DNA of 64,000 bases from Albidovulum sp. (GTDB taxonomy: Bacteria > Pseudomonadota > Alphaproteobacteria > Rhodobacterales > Rhodobacteraceae): assembly GCA_020637635.1 (NCBI GenBank), contig JACKKB010000002.1, forward strand, positions 206,001-270,000. Direction: 5' to 3'. Under the pieces are notes generated by a model. That model made no database searches, was not told the DNA's origin, and saw only the letters and a program-made list of their open reading frames with translations. Shown piece by piece: positions 16,885 through 23,643 of this stretch (position 1 is the first letter of the stretch; every line of letters starts with the position of its first letter). Both the position numbers and the translations under genes were made by a program.

Positions 16885-17123
16885 ATCCCCGTGCCGCAAC
16901 GCGAGCTGCGGACTTAAGTCGTCGGGTCGTCGTCGCGGATCGCATCGCGCGGATGCGGTCGCCACGCCCCGAAGTGGGTAGAGGCCGGAGCCTCCTCGAT
17001 CGGCGAACCGATCAGCCTATGGCAGATATCTCTCACCTGAGCATTGATCGCTAGATAGAGCACGTTGTTCGCCATTTCAAGACCCGAGTTCGCCACCAGC
17101 GAACTGACTATGTCACAGGTCCA
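16861..17123 (-). ncRNA. Candidate structured leader RNA (retron msr-msd-like)
   Basis: Upstream of the reverse-transcriptase operon the minus-strand transcript would contain three compact hairpins in 170 bases: 17087-17105 (7-bp perfect stem, 5-base loop), 16998-17013 (6-bp stem, CGAA/TTCG loop) and 16938-16960 (9-bp stem with one wobble, 5-base loop). A promoter-like pair stands directly before it. Retron RNAs sit just upstream of their enzyme and consist of such hairpins. An 81-codon reading frame (16914-17159) covers the same bases but has no ribosome site at either possible start. Confidence 0.4.
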
Positions 17124-17129
17124 ACTACG

Positions 17130-17159
17130 CACTATATGTAGTGTTCGCAGGGCGCCCAA
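17130..17159 (-). promoter_or_regulatory. Sigma70-like promoter for the reverse-transcriptase operon
   Basis: On the minus strand TTGGGC (17159-17154) and TATAGT (17136-17131) are 17 bases apart, the consensus spacing. Transcription would start near 17123 and run through the hairpins into the 47-residue gene, xre and the reverse transcriptase. A short dyad CACTA/TAGTG (17130-17143) overlaps the -10 box and could be the Xre operator. Confidence 0.5.
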
Positions 17160-17358
17160 AGCGGATGACCGCCGAGGCCTTAAATGGTATCCACAGCATC
17201 GTGCTGGCCACCCCCTTGCTCCGAATCGAAGCCCGCGTCAGGGTGCATCCTTGAGGAGAGCAGCCCTCAACCAAAAGCATAACAGGTCTATCGGAACACC
17301 CGTCGCTCTGACCGAAGGCGCCCCGGCGCCTCTCGTGTCGTTGCGCCCGATCACTTAA

Positions 17359-17380
17359 CCCGTGCCGCCCCCGGCACGGG
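17359..17380. terminator. Perfect 9-bp stem-loop CCCGTGCCG / CGGCACGGG
   Basis: Nine paired bases with a 4-base loop, 54 bases before the gene at 17434 and with no T tract. It may insulate the retron-like operon from the integrase region or act in the leader of the next gene. The 270 bases between 17160 and 17433 hold no other clear feature. Confidence 0.45.
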
Positions 17381-17433
17381 CTGCAGGCGGTATGAGTTCG
17401 GCCCGTCCTCGGTTCATGTGAGGATGATCTGTC

Positions 17434-18033
17434 ATGGCTTTGCCGCCCCGCGTTTACTACACCCTTCAGGAAGTCACGGCCCGCTGGGGCTGCAACATCG
17501 CCGACGTCGCAGGCTGGGCCGCGGCGGGCAAGTTCCACATCATGACCGGCATCGGCCTGGTCCGCTGTGGCGAAGAAATTGTCGCCGGTCGGGTCGCCAT
17601 CTCGCCGATGGACCTCATGCCGTTGTTCCGCCGCTGCGGGACGGGCCCGACCGAGGGCGTGGTGCGCCGGATCATGACGGGCGACAAAAGCCAATGGCAG
17701 ATCATCACCGATCCTGTCGGCGGGGTCATGGTGGCGGTCGCGGACATGATGATCATGGCCGATGAGGTGCATGCCTTCGAGGAAGAGAACGACATGGTGC
17801 GGCGGGTTGCGGCGGGGCCAGGTGCTGCCACACCCTATGACTGGGAGGGCATGAACATCGCCCTGATCGTGCGGATCCATGACCACGGTCTGCCAGCCAC
17901 CCAAGCCGAGCTGATTGCCGAGATGCAGGACTGGTTCGCGGATCGGTCAGACGGCAAGAAGATGCCAGACAGCCGTTCGATCCGGCGGCGGATCACGCCG
18001 ATATGGAGGGCGCTGCGACGGGAGGAAGCATGA
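17434..18033 (+). CDS. Hypothetical island protein converging on the integrase
   Basis: 199 residues, family not recognised. The N terminus (YYTLQEVTARWGCNIADVAGWAAAG) looks like a MerR/AlpA-type helix-turn-helix, and the C-terminal 70 residues (LIVRIHDHGLPATQAELIAEMQDWF, then RSIRRRITPIWRALR) look like a winged-helix module. A DNA-binding regulator of the element is therefore plausible. Ribosome site GAGGA precedes the ATG. It is convergent with the integrase gene, 25 bases away. Confidence 0.75.
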   Translation: MALPPRVYYTLQEVTARWGCNIADVAGWAAAGKFHIMTGIGLVRCGEEIVAGRVAISPMDLMPLFRRCGTGPTEGVVRRIMTGDKSQWQIITDPVGGVMVAVADMMIMADEVHAFEEENDMVRRVAAGPGAATPYDWEGMNIALIVRIHDHGLPATQAELIAEMQDWFADRSDGKKMPDSRSIRRRITPIWRALRREEA

Positions 18034-18058
18034 TGATGAGGGTCCGCGCTGGCCCGGG

Positions 18059-19324
18059 TCAGGCGGTCTTTCGGCCACCCTGATCGTCGGCGTCATGAAC
18101 AAGCCGAGGCTTTGGTCGGAAGGCACTGGCCACAGCGTCCACCCCGGCGCGCAGGGGCGAATCCATCAGGTGGGCATAGCGCAGGGTAGTCTGCATCTGG
18201 CTGTGACCCAGAAGCTTTCCGATCATTTCCAGCGATGCCCCGCCACTGACAAGAAGCGATGCGAAGGTGTGGCGCAGGTCATGGATCCGGACGTCCTGCA
18301 GCCCGCACTGCTTCTGGACCTGCGCCCAGAACCGCCGCACCTCCTGCACCGGCTGGCCGGGTGTGTCGCCGGGGAAGAGCCACGGCGATCCCTTCGGCAC
18401 CAGCAGTTGCCGCTGGCGCACGATGGCGGCTGTTTCGTCCGAGATCGGCACGCGGTGAGCGCGGCGCTGTTTCGTCATGGTGGGCGGCTTCGACCAGCTC
18501 ATGTGTTCGAGGTTGAACTGTTCGAACCGGGATTGACGCACCTCGCCCAGACGGGCGCCCGTCAGCATGCACATGCGGATGATGTCGGCCGCGCGCCGGT
18601 CCTCGGCCGCATCCAGCACCGCGGCCAGCTTGCTGATTTCCTCTTTGGAGAGGAAGCGTTCGCGCGGCGTCTCGGTGCGGCGGTGAAAGCGCTGGGCGGG
18701 GTTGTCCTCGCACCAGCCCCACTGGACCGCCAGCGTGAACATCTTGCGCAGCACCTCGCCGATCCGGTTGGCGCGCACTGGCGTAGGCTTCGCGCCCTGC
18801 AGCTTGCGCGCCCGGTTGTTGGGCTTTTCCTTGTGCGGCCGCGCCCTGCCCTCGGCGATCTTCGTCAGGAGCTTGTCGACGTCGGTCGGCGTGATCTCTG
18901 TCACCAACTTCCGGCCCCAGAAGGGTGCCACCATCTTGGCCAGCGCCGACCGCTGGTCGGCCGCGCTGCGGGCGGAGAGTTTCGGCAGATGCTCTGCGCA
19001 GTAGCGTTCGATCAGATCGGTCACCCGCGGGGTTTCGCGCTTCGCCTCGCGCTGGCCCAAGGGATCAGCCCCGGCGTCGATCTCGCGTCGCAACTCCTTG
19101 GCCCGCTCCCGGGCCGCCGACACTGACCATTCGGGCCAGCGCCCGAAGGTCATCCGGCGCTGCCTTCCGGCATGACGGTAATCCAACGTGAAAGCCCGCC
19201 CACCGCCGCGGTAGATGCAGGCGGCGAAGCCCCGGACGTCGGTGTCGAAGATCTGGTAGTCCCGCCCCGGCACCGGCTCGGCGTCGCGCAGCACTTTCTC
19301 GGTCAGCTTGATGCGTTCGGGCAT
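18059..19324 (-). CDS. int: Tyrosine integrase of the island
   Basis: 421 residues. N-terminal DUF4102-type arm-binding domain (IFDTDVRGFAACIYRGGGRAF), a core-binding SAM-like domain (about 100-210) and the catalytic domain with R258 (GARLGEVR), H348-x2-R351 (HDLRH), H374 (LLGHS) and nucleophile Y383 (LRYAHL). This is the family that integrates islands into tRNA genes. ATG 19324 is chosen because AAGGA stands 8 bases before it; longer frames upstream run into repeat sequence. It lies 4 kb from the left core. Confidence 0.95.
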   Translation of the reverse strand: MPERIKLTEKVLRDAEPVPGRDYQIFDTDVRGFAACIYRGGGRAFTLDYRHAGRQRRMTFGRWPEWSVSAARERAKELRREIDAGADPLGQREAKRETPRVTDLIERYCAEHLPKLSARSAADQRSALAKMVAPFWGRKLVTEITPTDVDKLLTKIAEGRARPHKEKPNNRARKLQGAKPTPVRANRIGEVLRKMFTLAVQWGWCEDNPAQRFHRRTETPRERFLSKEEISKLAAVLDAAEDRRAADIIRMCMLTGARLGEVRQSRFEQFNLEHMSWSKPPTMTKQRRAHRVPISDETAAIVRQRQLLVPKGSPWLFPGDTPGQPVQEVRRFWAQVQKQCGLQDVRIHDLRHTFASLLVSGGASLEMIGKLLGHSQMQTTLRYAHLMDSPLRAGVDAVASAFRPKPRLVHDADDQGGRKTA

Positions 19325-19394
19325 GGCTTCGGTCCTTCTTGCATCCGACATGAGGCGTGGTTTCGCCTGGTTATCAAGGCAAGCATGGCACCTC

Positions 19395-19454
19395 GGGTGG
19401 CGGGGAGGCGGAGGGTGGCAGGAAGGACGCCAGAACCGCGCCACCCCTTGTTTT
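19395..19454 (+). repeat. Left arm of a 60-base inverted repeat
   Basis: Pairs with 19774-19833 at roughly 80 percent identity by eye; both arms begin GGGTGGCGG and end CCACCCCTTGTTTT when read in their own direction. The arms are 319 bases apart and flank the middle hairpin. Confidence 0.75.
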
Positions 19455-19601
19455 CATAAGGTTTCGGCGCTGGGGGGGGGATCGATCGGCGACCGTCACG
19501 GCCGGGCGCGCAGAGGTACCGGGGGGCGACTTCTGCGGCCATCGCGCCGGAAAACCGGTCCGCATCAGGCCGCAGAACAGTAAACCTTGAACGAATTCAA
19601 A

Positions 19602-19633
19602 GGGTGGCAGGGGTGTCGTGCCGGGTGCCACCC
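19602..19633. repeat. Hairpin GGGTGGCA / TGCCACCC between the long arms
   Basis: Perfect 8-bp stem (19602-19609 and 19626-19633) with a 16-base loop, using the same sequence as the long inverted repeat. Confidence 0.7.
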
Positions 19634-19773
19634 CCTCTTTGCCCTTCAATGCCAGCCAAACACGGTCAATCCGGCTGTTCGCTGGTGTTTGCGGCTTTGG
19701 CGTTCGGTTCATCCGTCTGTCACGCCCGCCCCGCATCGCCCCGCTGAAACCCGCCACCCTCACAAACCCCAAC

Positions 19774-19833
19774 AAAACAAGGGGTGGCACAAAGGCGGCA
19801 TCCTTTCCGCCACCCTCCGCCTCGCCGCCACCC
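19774..19833 (-). repeat. Right arm of the 60-base inverted repeat
   Basis: Partner of 19395-19454 in opposite orientation, ending 69 bases before the excisionase-like start. Confidence 0.75.
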
Positions 19834-19902
19834 ATCGGGCTCTGCGCTCACTGGTCCCTGCAAGACGTCCCCGATCTTCGGGGCCAGGACCAGGAGACCC
19901 CG

Positions 19903-20160
19903 ATGCCGCATCTCGGATCGATGCCAGACCCGAAGGACAAACCCCGCACGCTGCTGGTCGGCTGGATCAGCCGTCTCGACCTCGCGCTGGAACTCGGCCT
20001 TTCGGTGGACACCCTTCGCCGGTGGGAAGCCATGCGGACGGGTCCACCCTGCGTTCGCGCCGGGCGCAAGGTCTACTACCGCCGCACCGCCGTCGAGGAA
20101 TGGCTGGAGGAACAGGAACAGGCCGCCCCGCGCCGCCGTCGTGCCGGAGGGCGTCGGTGA
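19903..20160 (+). CDS. AlpA/excisionase-like helix-turn-helix protein
   Basis: 85 residues from ATG 19903, which has AGGAG 7 bases upstream. A MerR-like winged helix is visible: ISRLDLALELGLSVDTLRRW, EAMRTGPPCVRAGRKVYY and RRTAVEEWLEEQ, the form of AlpA and phage Xis proteins. Such proteins bend attachment-site DNA and steer the integrase to excision. It is divergent from int and starts a run of genes joined by overlaps (TGATG to the next). Confidence 0.85.
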   Translation: MPHLGSMPDPKDKPRTLLVGWISRLDLALELGLSVDTLRRWEAMRTGPPCVRAGRKVYYRRTAVEEWLEEQEQAAPRRRRAGGRR

Positions 20161-20399
20161 TGCCCCTTCAGCCCCCCAGTTCCGCCTGGCCCGCCGACCG
20201 CGTGGCCGAGGCCCGCGCCGTCATCGCCGATATCGCGCATCACAGCGACCTCCTCATCCGGCTCGCCTGCAATGTGCTGGCCCAGCATGGCGAGACCCCT
20301 GCCGAGCGTGCTGATGCCCAGCGCCTGCTGGTCGTCGTTGACGCGCGGCGGCCTGTGCGACGTGCCCAGCGCGAGGATCAGGGGAGGGCCGCGCGATGA
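20160..20399 (+). CDS. Small hypothetical protein
   Basis: 79 residues, no family recognised. Mostly helical (DRVAEARAVIADIAHHSDLLI) with a basic C terminus. It begins one base inside the excisionase stop and its TGA overlaps the next ATG (ATGA), so it is clearly part of the translated cassette. Confidence 0.7.
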   Translation: MPLQPPSSAWPADRVAEARAVIADIAHHSDLLIRLACNVLAQHGETPAERADAQRLLVVVDARRPVRRAQREDQGRAAR

Positions 20400-20791
20400 T
20401 GCGCCGTGGTACGCCCGAGGCCGATCTTCAGCGCGCCGTCGTGCAGGCGCTTCGCATCGCCCTGCCCCGCTCGGCCATCATCCATCACTGCGCCAACGAG
20501 GTGACCGAGGCCGGGCCCCGCGGGGCCAAGCGCCAGGCGATCCTTGTCGGCATGGGCGTCCATGCCGGGTTCGCCGACCTGATGGTCCTGAGCGACGGCC
20601 GCGTACTGTTCCTCGAGCTGAAGGCGCCGAAGGGGCGGCTACGGCCGGAGCAGGAGGCGTTCCGCGATGCGGTGCAGTCGCAGGGGTTCGGCTGGGCGCT
20701 GGTGCGCAGCCTCGACGACGCGCTGGGCGCGCTGGCCGATCACGGCTTCACCACGCGCATCGCCCCTGCCCCGCGGAGGCCCGCGCCATGA
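20396..20791 (+). CDS. VRR-NUC domain nuclease
   Basis: 131 residues. The core HAGFADLMVLSDGRVLFLEL followed by KAPKGRLRPEQEAF is the VRR-NUC form of the PD-(D/E)xK fold: D in FADLM, then E-x-K in LELKAP, and the Q of RPEQ. VRR-NUC proteins occur alone in phages next to replication genes and probably cut branched DNA structures. ATGA overlaps join it to the genes on both sides. Confidence 0.88.
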   Translation: MMRRGTPEADLQRAVVQALRIALPRSAIIHHCANEVTEAGPRGAKRQAILVGMGVHAGFADLMVLSDGRVLFLELKAPKGRLRPEQEAFRDAVQSQGFGWALVRSLDDALGALADHGFTTRIAPAPRRPAP

Positions 20792-21795
20792 GCCACGAGG
20801 CCACCAACTGGGCCATCAAGCAGCGCGGGTTGAAGCCCACATCCAAGATCGTGCTCTGGCACCTCTGCGACCGGTTCAACCCGGATTACGGCTGCTTCCC
20901 ATCGCAGGACCGGCTGGCACATGACTGTGAAATCAGCCGGTCCACGCTGAACGATCACCTTGGGCAACTCGAGGCGGTGGGCCTGCTGCGGCGGGTGCCG
21001 CGGCTCGACCCTGTGACCAAGCGCCAGCTGCCCACCCGCTACGTCCTGGGGTTCGAGCCGGGCTTCACACCCGTGGCTGTGGTGCCGTGTCCGGAAATCG
21101 GACACGGCAAGGATGAAGACATAGAAAGTACCGTGGATGCGGGCAGTTCGCATGTCGATGCCGCGACCGACGCCCTGCCGTGTCCGGATATCGGACATGG
21201 GATTGGCGCGAGGCCCGTGTCCGAATTTCCAGCCGAGCCGTGTCCGGAAAATGCCGAAAGCCGTGTCCGGATTTCGGACACTAACCCTGTAAGGGAACCA
21301 CTAAGTAAACCAGTAAAGGAGGAGGAGGGCGCGCAGGCGCGCGAGGGCGTTTCCGATGAGGTTTTCGGGGACCTGCTGGACGCGCTGGGCCTCGACCCCG
21401 ACGCCCTGCCCGGCTGGTGGCAAGGCTGGCCGCCCCGGCTGCATGTCCAGCGCTGGCGCGACAAACTGGGGCTGACCGAGGCCGAGATCGTTGCTGCCGC
21501 TGAGGCCAGCCGCCAGGAACATCCCGAACCGCCCGATGGGCCGAAGGCGCTGGACCGGGCGATGCAGCGTGCTGCCCAGCGCAAGGTCGAGGATGCAGGC
21601 CGGAAGCGCCGGAAGCCCAAGGCACCCCCTGCCCCAGCGGCAAAGCCGATCACCGACCTACCCGCCTTCTACGCCGATCTGGTCAACTCCGACCGCTACC
21701 TGCCGGTCAGCGCGATCAGCAACACGATGCGCGATGCCATGCTGGCCCGGGGGCTGGTCACGCCGGAACGCCTGCGTGAGCGCGGGGTGCGGTGA
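20788..21795 (+). CDS. Replication-initiator-like protein with N-terminal winged helix
   Basis: 335 residues. Residues 1-95 form a winged helix-turn-helix of the phage replication protein type (SKIVLWHLCDRFNPDYGCFP, then EISRSTLNDHLGQLEAVGLL). Residues 95-170 are a low-complexity linker encoded by palindromic DNA repeats, and the C-terminal half is acidic then basic (AQRKVEDAGRKRRKPKAP) with a short conserved-looking end. This layout, DNA-binding head, origin within the gene and partner-binding tail, is that of lambda O. ATG 20788 overlaps the nuclease stop. Replication function is inferred. Confidence 0.7.
   Translation: MSHEATNWAIKQRGLKPTSKIVLWHLCDRFNPDYGCFPSQDRLAHDCEISRSTLNDHLGQLEAVGLLRRVPRLDPVTKRQLPTRYVLGFEPGFTPVAVVPCPEIGHGKDEDIESTVDAGSSHVDAATDALPCPDIGHGIGARPVSEFPAEPCPENAESRVRISDTNPVREPLSKPVKEEEGAQAREGVSDEVFGDLLDALGLDPDALPGWWQGWPPRLHVQRWRDKLGLTEAEIVAAAEASRQEHPEPPDGPKALDRAMQRAAQRKVEDAGRKRRKPKAPPAPAAKPITDLPAFYADLVNSDRYLPVSAISNTMRDAMLARGLVTPERLRERGVR
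21084..21281. repeat. Five iteron-like GCCGTGTCCG repeats inside the initiator-like gene
   Basis: GCCGTGTCCG (copy 3 CCCGTGTCCG) begins at 21084, 21177, 21214, 21237 and 21260; the last three are 23 bases apart. Copies 1, 2 and 5 carry the mirrored half, giving dyads such as GTGTCCG-N5-CGGACAC; copy 1 has 10-bp arms. A less GC-rich stretch (21282-21320) follows. Looks like a replication origin embedded in its initiator gene. Confidence 0.6.
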
Positions 21796-22868
21796 ATGGC
21801 ATGGTGTCACGTCCCCGACACGGATTGTCCCTCTGCGCGGGCGGCGGAGGCCTTGATCTGGGCCTCATCCTCGCCGAACCCGGCTATCACACCCGCGCCT
21901 TCGTCGAATGGGAGGACTGGCCGCGCGCGGTCCTCATCGCCGCCCAGCGCGCGGGCTACTTCGCACCGGCCCCGATCTGGACCGACCTGCGCAGCTTCGA
22001 TGCCCGACCCTTCCGCGGCGCCTTCGATGCCGTCCTGGCCGGATACCCTTGCCAGCCCTTCAGCGCGGCCGGGAAACGCGGCGGGGCCGATGATCCCCGT
22101 CACCTCTGGCCCGACGTCGCCCGCGTCGTCCACGAATGCCGCCCGGAATGGGTGTTCCTCGAAAACGTCGCCGGTCACGTCACGCTCGGGCTCGAGACCG
22201 TCCTGCGAGAGCTTTGGGGATTGGGCTACACGCCTGCGGCGGGCCTGTTCTCGGCGGCAGAGGTCGGTGCGCCGCATGAACGGCTGCGCATCTTCATCCT
22301 GGCCCACACCGATGAGCCTGCATCCCGGCACCAGCAGCTACAATCCGGCCGGGAACAGCGACTTCACCCGGAAGGCCGAAGCGCTGGCGCTGGGCCTTGC
22401 AAAGGCCCTGCCGAACAACTGGCCGACACCCGCCGCCCAGAACTGGAAGGGCAGTTCGGAAGCCAGCGTCACCCGCAGCGACGGCAAATCCCGGATGGAT
22501 CTGCTACACTACCGGGCGGAGCAGGGCTTCACCCGCCCGGCCCAGCCGACCTTGCCGGATGGGCCACGGTCCTCGCCGCACGCCCCGATCTCGCGCCTGC
22601 TCTGGGCTTCGATGATTGCCTCGCATGGGCGCGCCGTCTCGCGGCGGATCCTGAAGGGCCGGTCGCGGCGGCGGCTGAACCCGCTCTTCGTCGGATGGCT
22701 GATGGGCTGGCCCATCGGGCACGCGCTCTGCGCCTGCTCGGCAACGGAGTTCACCCTCTGGCAGCAGCACATGCGTGGCGCTCTCTCGCAGCTGCCCATG
22801 GCCTCGGGCCCGTGGATCTGGCGGCCGACCGATGCGGCCCAGCGCCCGGCGCAGATGGATTTCCTTGA
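21792..22868 (+). CDS. C5-cytosine DNA methyltransferase
   Basis: 358 residues. Motif I LSLCAGGGGLDLGL at the N terminus, the catalytic loop GYPCQPFSAAGKRGG (cysteine nucleophile about residue 85), motif VI WVFLENVAGH and motif VIII-like EVGAPHERLRIFILAH. The C terminus has the motif X form RLLGNGVHPLAAAHAWRSL. The GTG start overlaps the previous stop (GTGA); ATG 21801 is the alternative. The 3' half is also open in the +1 frame with another conserved-looking product, see next entry. As a lone methylase in a phage-type cassette it may protect element DNA. Confidence 0.9.
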   Translation: MNGMVSRPRHGLSLCAGGGGLDLGLILAEPGYHTRAFVEWEDWPRAVLIAAQRAGYFAPAPIWTDLRSFDARPFRGAFDAVLAGYPCQPFSAAGKRGGADDPRHLWPDVARVVHECRPEWVFLENVAGHVTLGLETVLRELWGLGYTPAAGLFSAAEVGAPHERLRIFILAHTDEPASRHQQLQSGREQRLHPEGRSAGAGPCKGPAEQLADTRRPELEGQFGSQRHPQRRQIPDGSATLPGGAGLHPPGPADLAGWATVLAARPDLAPALGFDDCLAWARRLAADPEGPVAAAAEPALRRMADGLAHRARALRLLGNGVHPLAAAHAWRSLAAAHGLGPVDLAADRCGPAPGADGFP

Positions 22869-22884
22869 AGGATTGCAGCCATGA
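22312..22884 (+). CDS. Overlapping +1-frame product within the methylase gene
   Basis: 190 codons in the +1 frame of the methylase gene. The product contains SLHPGTSSYNPAGNSDFTRK, ALPNNWPTPAAQNWKGSS and LNPLFVGWLMGWPIGHALC, which I recall as the C-terminal part of phage cytosine methylase-like proteins. Its TGA overlaps the ATG of the next gene as ATGA, the join used by nearly every gene pair in this cassette, whereas the other frame stops 12 bases earlier without overlap. So translation of this frame to its end is likely. Either two proteins are made, or ribosomes shift frame near 22310. No good ribosome site precedes ATG 22312. Confidence 0.5.
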   Translation: MSLHPGTSSYNPAGNSDFTRKAEALALGLAKALPNNWPTPAAQNWKGSSEASVTRSDGKSRMDLLHYRAEQGFTRPAQPTLPDGPRSSPHAPISRLLWASMIASHGRAVSRRILKGRSRRRLNPLFVGWLMGWPIGHALCACSATEFTLWQQHMRGALSQLPMASGPWIWRPTDAAQRPAQMDFLEGLQP

Positions 22885-23561
22885 GTTTCCACGGCCGCGT
22901 CAGCGGCACCAGGATCAAGCGCGCGCTGGGCGTGCAGGCGGCGCTGGAATGGGCGTTCCGGATCGAACAGGCGCAGCTGGACCTACCCCTGCCCCCAGAC
23001 GTCACCGAGGAAGGCTTCGGCTTCGGCCTGGAATACGTCCTCCTCCAGCGTGCCGTGCTGGGCTGCAAGATCGACGGCGGCCAGCACAAGATCGGTGGCT
23101 ACACCCACGAGGACGCCGAGGTGATCGCCGCCACCGTCGCCGGGATCCCCGACAGCCTCGGCGGCAAGCGGATGGCGATCCGCGTCGCCGAACTGGCCCG
23201 CGCCGGGCTGACCCCGGACTGGATGCCGGGTGCCGCCCCGCGCTGCGTGCCCACCATCGTCAAACAGAACCAGCATGGCACGCATGCGGGGGCCATCGTC
23301 GTGGGTATCGAACGCATTCGCGTGCGTGGCCCGGGCGCCCGTGCCATATGGAAGACCGTCGACATCCTGGCCTGCCCGGTCACCTTCTCCCCCCATCCAC
23401 AGCAGATCGAGGCCGCCCGGCGTGGATATGACGACTGGTGGCAAGCGCTGGGCTGGGCGCGGGACGGGCTAATCAAAGGCGGGATGCTGCGCGAGGTCGA
23501 GGTGACGGCGGCGATGCCGAAGGCGCGGCCGTGGCTGGCGCGACCAGTAGCATCGTTGTAA
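22881..23561 (+). CDS. Conserved-looking phage/island protein of unknown function
   Basis: 226 residues; no family recognised. It has a mixed composition without signal peptide or membrane helix. Features: FGFGLEYVLLQRAVLGCKIDG and a C-terminal half with IWKTVDILACPVTFSPHPQQ. Last gene of the overlapping cassette that begins with the excisionase; ATG overlaps the +1-frame product of the methylase gene. An 80-base gap separates it from the restriction system. Confidence 0.75.
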   Translation: MSFHGRVSGTRIKRALGVQAALEWAFRIEQAQLDLPLPPDVTEEGFGFGLEYVLLQRAVLGCKIDGGQHKIGGYTHEDAEVIAATVAGIPDSLGGKRMAIRVAELARAGLTPDWMPGAAPRCVPTIVKQNQHGTHAGAIVVGIERIRVRGPGARAIWKTVDILACPVTFSPHPQQIEAARRGYDDWWQALGWARDGLIKGGMLREVEVTAAMPKARPWLARPVASL

Positions 23562-23643
23562 GCATGAGCGAACAATCGCAATTTTCGCCTTCCCCTTGGG
23601 GGCTTGCCGCGCAAATTTGCCGACAACAAATGGGGAGCATCAC

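Larger units (their letters stand above)
19325..19902. other. Noncoding region between integrase and excisionase genes
   Basis: 578 bases between divergent genes. It is dominated by GGGTGGCA/TGCCACCC modules: a 60-base inverted repeat at its two ends and a hairpin in the middle, both listed separately. Reading frames here are only by-products of the repeats. Expected to hold the promoters for int and xis and perhaps a control or replication site. Confidence 0.6.

Noticed and set aside
16914..17159. 81-codon minus-strand reading frame upstream of the 47-residue gene
   Set aside because: No ribosome site before either possible start, and it covers the hairpins and the likely promoter. Kept only as an alternative to the leader RNA.
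17125..17904. 259-codon minus-strand frame opposite the gene at 17434
   Set aside because: Composition (many H, R, D, G) and lack of motifs mark it as the antisense shadow of the 199-residue gene, extended by noncoding sequence.
17915..19126. 403-codon plus-strand frame over the integrase
   Set aside because: Antisense shadow of a clear integrase with complete catalytic residues; the product is low-complexity R/A/H-rich.
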